Below, piece by piece: positions 63,201 to 64,000 of a stretch of DNA of 64,000 nucleotides (positions within the stretch are counted from its first letter, which is position 1; every line of letters begins with the position of its first letter). The notes beneath the pieces are model-generated. The model saw only the letters and a list, made by a program, of their open reading frames with translations, was not told the DNA's origin and made no database searches. The position numbers and the translations under genes were made by a program. The stretch comes from JAVWMQ01 sp036637375 (lineage in GTDB: Bacteria; Bacillota; Clostridia; Peptostreptococcales; Anaerovoracaceae), in assembly GCA_036637375.1 (NCBI GenBank), contig JAVWMQ010000004.1, forward strand, positions 4,789-68,788, given 5' to 3'.

Positions 63201-63931
63201 GAATTGCAACAATGCAAAACGCAATTTCGACTAGAGATGACATTATGAACTATTTAATACTTAAAGGTGTTCCGAGTATTCCAGCATTTACTATTATGGA
63301 AAAAGTGCGTAAAGGTAAAGGAGTTAGCGATGAGGAAGCTGCCTTAATGACAACTCATGGTGTTCCGAGTTGGTATATCGATTCATGCAGAGCAATTTCA
63401 TACATGTTCCCAAGGGCTCATGCTGTTGCATATGTTACCATGGCATATAGAATTGCTTATTTCAAAGTTTATTATCCACCAGAGTTTTATGCAGTCTATT
63501 TGACAACGAAGATTGCAGACTTCAACTGGGAAGTTATAAAGCAAGGTTCTAAATCTATTTTGAAGAGAATAGAGGAAATAACATTGAAAGGTAAGAATGC
63601 AACAAAAAAAGAAGAAGACGAAGTTACTGTTTTGGAAATTTGCTATGAAATGTATTCTAGAGGTTATCAATTTGCACCTCCAGCACTTGGAGAATCTACA
63701 GCTTTAAGATTTTCTGTAAAAGATGGTAAGGTTCTAGTTCCGTTTTGTGCATTAAACGGTGTTGGCGAGAGTGCAGGCAAGGCTATTTATGAAGAATTCC
63801 AAAAGAAGCCTTTTGAAACTATTGAGGAAATTAGAGAAAGAGCCAAGGCGAACAAGACGGCAATCGAATCTTTGAGAAATGCAGGTGTGCTAAAAGGACT
63901 TCCAGAAACTGACCAATTGTCATTATTCTAG
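60236..63931 (+). CDS. polC: DNA polymerase III PolC-type, lacking the 3'-5' exonuclease domain
   Basis: 1231 residues, about 200 shorter than B. subtilis PolC. Order: N-terminal domain, OB fold (about 225-310), PHP domain, zinc finger (CPNCKNLEW, CPKCG), palm with D760/D762 (PDIDLNF), fingers, and C-terminal clamp motif QLSLF. In standard PolC a DEDD exonuclease is inserted in the PHP domain; here E384 (YGVEGYL) and H409 (NHVIIL) are only 25 residues apart and no exonuclease motif exists. PHP ligands look complete: H325/H327, D358/H359, E384, H409, C459, D533/H535. Start ATG 60236 overlaps ispG; ATG 60245 is an alternative. Confidence 0.96.
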   Translation: MKGMFDNLLKNNYSYEIKEALMSSETKKLEIGIRLNFVIPIEDVNREKNKILEMVPELKGVDFRFKYFDMEQDKETIIANMLPHLISIVNGKYDHITKTINLNRFDINNNEITFFAVGKIMCDMLNDEVAIKFKEILNNRFGYEDNIVFCNDECAYKTAKKEVVEEIPSVMQKTIQPKSENKEFKTKEKATKKEKNVEMVGNRVMGKPIAKEPMKMIDFSESSGDACVMGEIFSITKKDIKNNKKIVTILLTDNQTSICAKAFATEEKWTVIEENLKEGDHIKIKGNAEWDSFANTPVLMIKDLEKIQAFEGRMDDAEEKRVELHAHTKMSSMDGLQDVKHMVKLAASWGHKAIAITDHGVVQAFPDAARAAGGKDIKIIYGVEGYLFDDKDCKNEDGTIEYKKKPTNHVIILAKTQEGLKNLYKLVSLSHLEYFYKKPRIPKSVLTQNREGLIVGSACEAGEVYRSLVQKKSKEEIDEIVNYYDYLEIQPLINNQFMIDKGIVNSREDLVNLNKRIVELGREHGKTVVATCDAHYANEEDAIYRKILMSGQGYKDLGEGGLYLRTTDEMLEEFSYLGREIAKEVVITNPNLIADSIEAIRPVPKGKFPPHIDNADVTLRQECYDKAHSIYGDPLPEEIQKRLDDELSAIIDEGYAVMYVSAQMLVRKSMEDGYLVGSRGSVGSSFAATMAGITEVNPLPPHYICPNCKNLEWGDENEYDCGVDMPQKNCPKCGEAYKQEGFTIPFETFLGIPGKQKEPDIDLNFAGEYQPIAHKYVDEIFGSKNVFKAGTIGTIAGKTAYGFVMKYFEERQQPVNKYEIDRLTRCCEGVKRTTGQHPGGIIILPEGHEIYEFCPVQHPANDASTGIITTHFDYHAIDENLLKLDILGHDAPSMIRQLQDMTGLDPMDVPLKDEKVNSLFLGTEALGIKDPDYIFKHGSFGIPEFGTKFVRQMLDDTKPTKFADLVRISGFSHGTNVWLGNAQYYIKEGIATMQNAISTRDDIMNYLILKGVPSIPAFTIMEKVRKGKGVSDEEAALMTTHGVPSWYIDSCRAISYMFPRAHAVAYVTMAYRIAYFKVYYPPEFYAVYLTTKIADFNWEVIKQGSKSILKRIEEITLKGKNATKKEEDEVTVLEICYEMYSRGYQFAPPALGESTALRFSVKDGKVLVPFCALNGVGESAGKAIYEEFQKKPFETIEEIRERAKANKTAIESLRNAGVLKGLPETDQLSLF

Positions 63932-64000
63932 AATAGTACATTTGGAAAATGTTAGGTGATAATACATATGTGACAAAAAGATAAAAAAATAGAAAGCCAT

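Noticed and set aside
1..64000. CRISPR arrays, prophage or insertion sequences
   Set aside because: I saw no spaced direct repeats, cas genes, transposases, integrases or phage structural genes in reading both strands.

Overview
The window is an AT-rich (roughly one third G+C by eye), gene-dense stretch of a Gram-positive, anaerobic Clostridia-type chromosome. Supporting evidence: a PolC-type replicase, RsgA, a PrkC kinase with PASTA repeats, SepF/DivIVA, a pyruvate formate-lyase system behind a ZTP riboswitch, and AGGAGG-type ribosome binding sites almost everywhere. A member of the Peptostreptococcales/Anaerovoracaceae or a nearby clostridial family is my guess; the sequence alone does not fix genus or species. 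I saw no transposase, integrase, phage gene, CRISPR array, rRNA or tRNA gene.

Layout. (1) 1-12.8 kb: end of fmt, then rsmB, prpC, prkC, rsgA, rpe (translation start, rRNA modification, Ser/Thr signalling, ribosome assembly). An LCP-type wall-polymer transferase, a two-gene polysaccharide ABC exporter, D-Ala-D-Ala ligase, a TGS-less threonyl-tRNA synthetase and SppA follow, ending at a terminator. (2) 12.8-17.8 kb: a MATE exporter, then ylxM-ffh-rpsP-khpA-rimM-trmD. (3) 17.8-22.6 kb: an HlyD-like membrane protein, yggS, sepF, divIVA, lspA, rluD and a flavin-binding reductase. (4) 22.6-29.7 kb: a tiny minus-strand Gin-like zinc-ribbon gene, a serine hydrolase, rqcH (minus), yicC-gmk-rpoZ, a stand-alone LytTR protein, then rpsB-tsf behind a structured leader. 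(5) 29.7-54.1 kb: an accessory-looking block that separates rpsB-tsf from pyrH-frr, genes often adjacent in other bacteria. It holds kdpFABC-kdpDE, a Xaa-Pro aminopeptidase, an EFR1 flavodoxin/ferredoxin, ZTP riboswitch-pflA-pflB, a HAD phosphatase, an acyl-CoA synthetase facing a DUF1836 regulator, a BvgS-like hybrid kinase, a secreted C39-like cysteine peptidase with three repeat modules, asparagine synthetase and a small acidic membrane protein. (6) 54.2-63.9 kb: pyrH-frr-uppS-cdsA-dxr-rseP-ispG-polC, one tightly packed run for translation recycling, isoprenoid and phospholipid synthesis, membrane proteolysis and replication.

Most of the window is housekeeping. The points most worth a second look are a PolC with no 3'-5' exonuclease domain but an apparently complete PHP metal site, a 44-residue CxxC/CxxC gene with its own terminator, a hairpin between the Shine-Dalgarno and the AUG of lspA, an 18-bp perfect palindrome over a promoter in the acyl-CoA synthetase/DUF1836 divergent region, and the secreted repeat-plus-C39 protein. 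I found no clear multi-gene system that I would call new.
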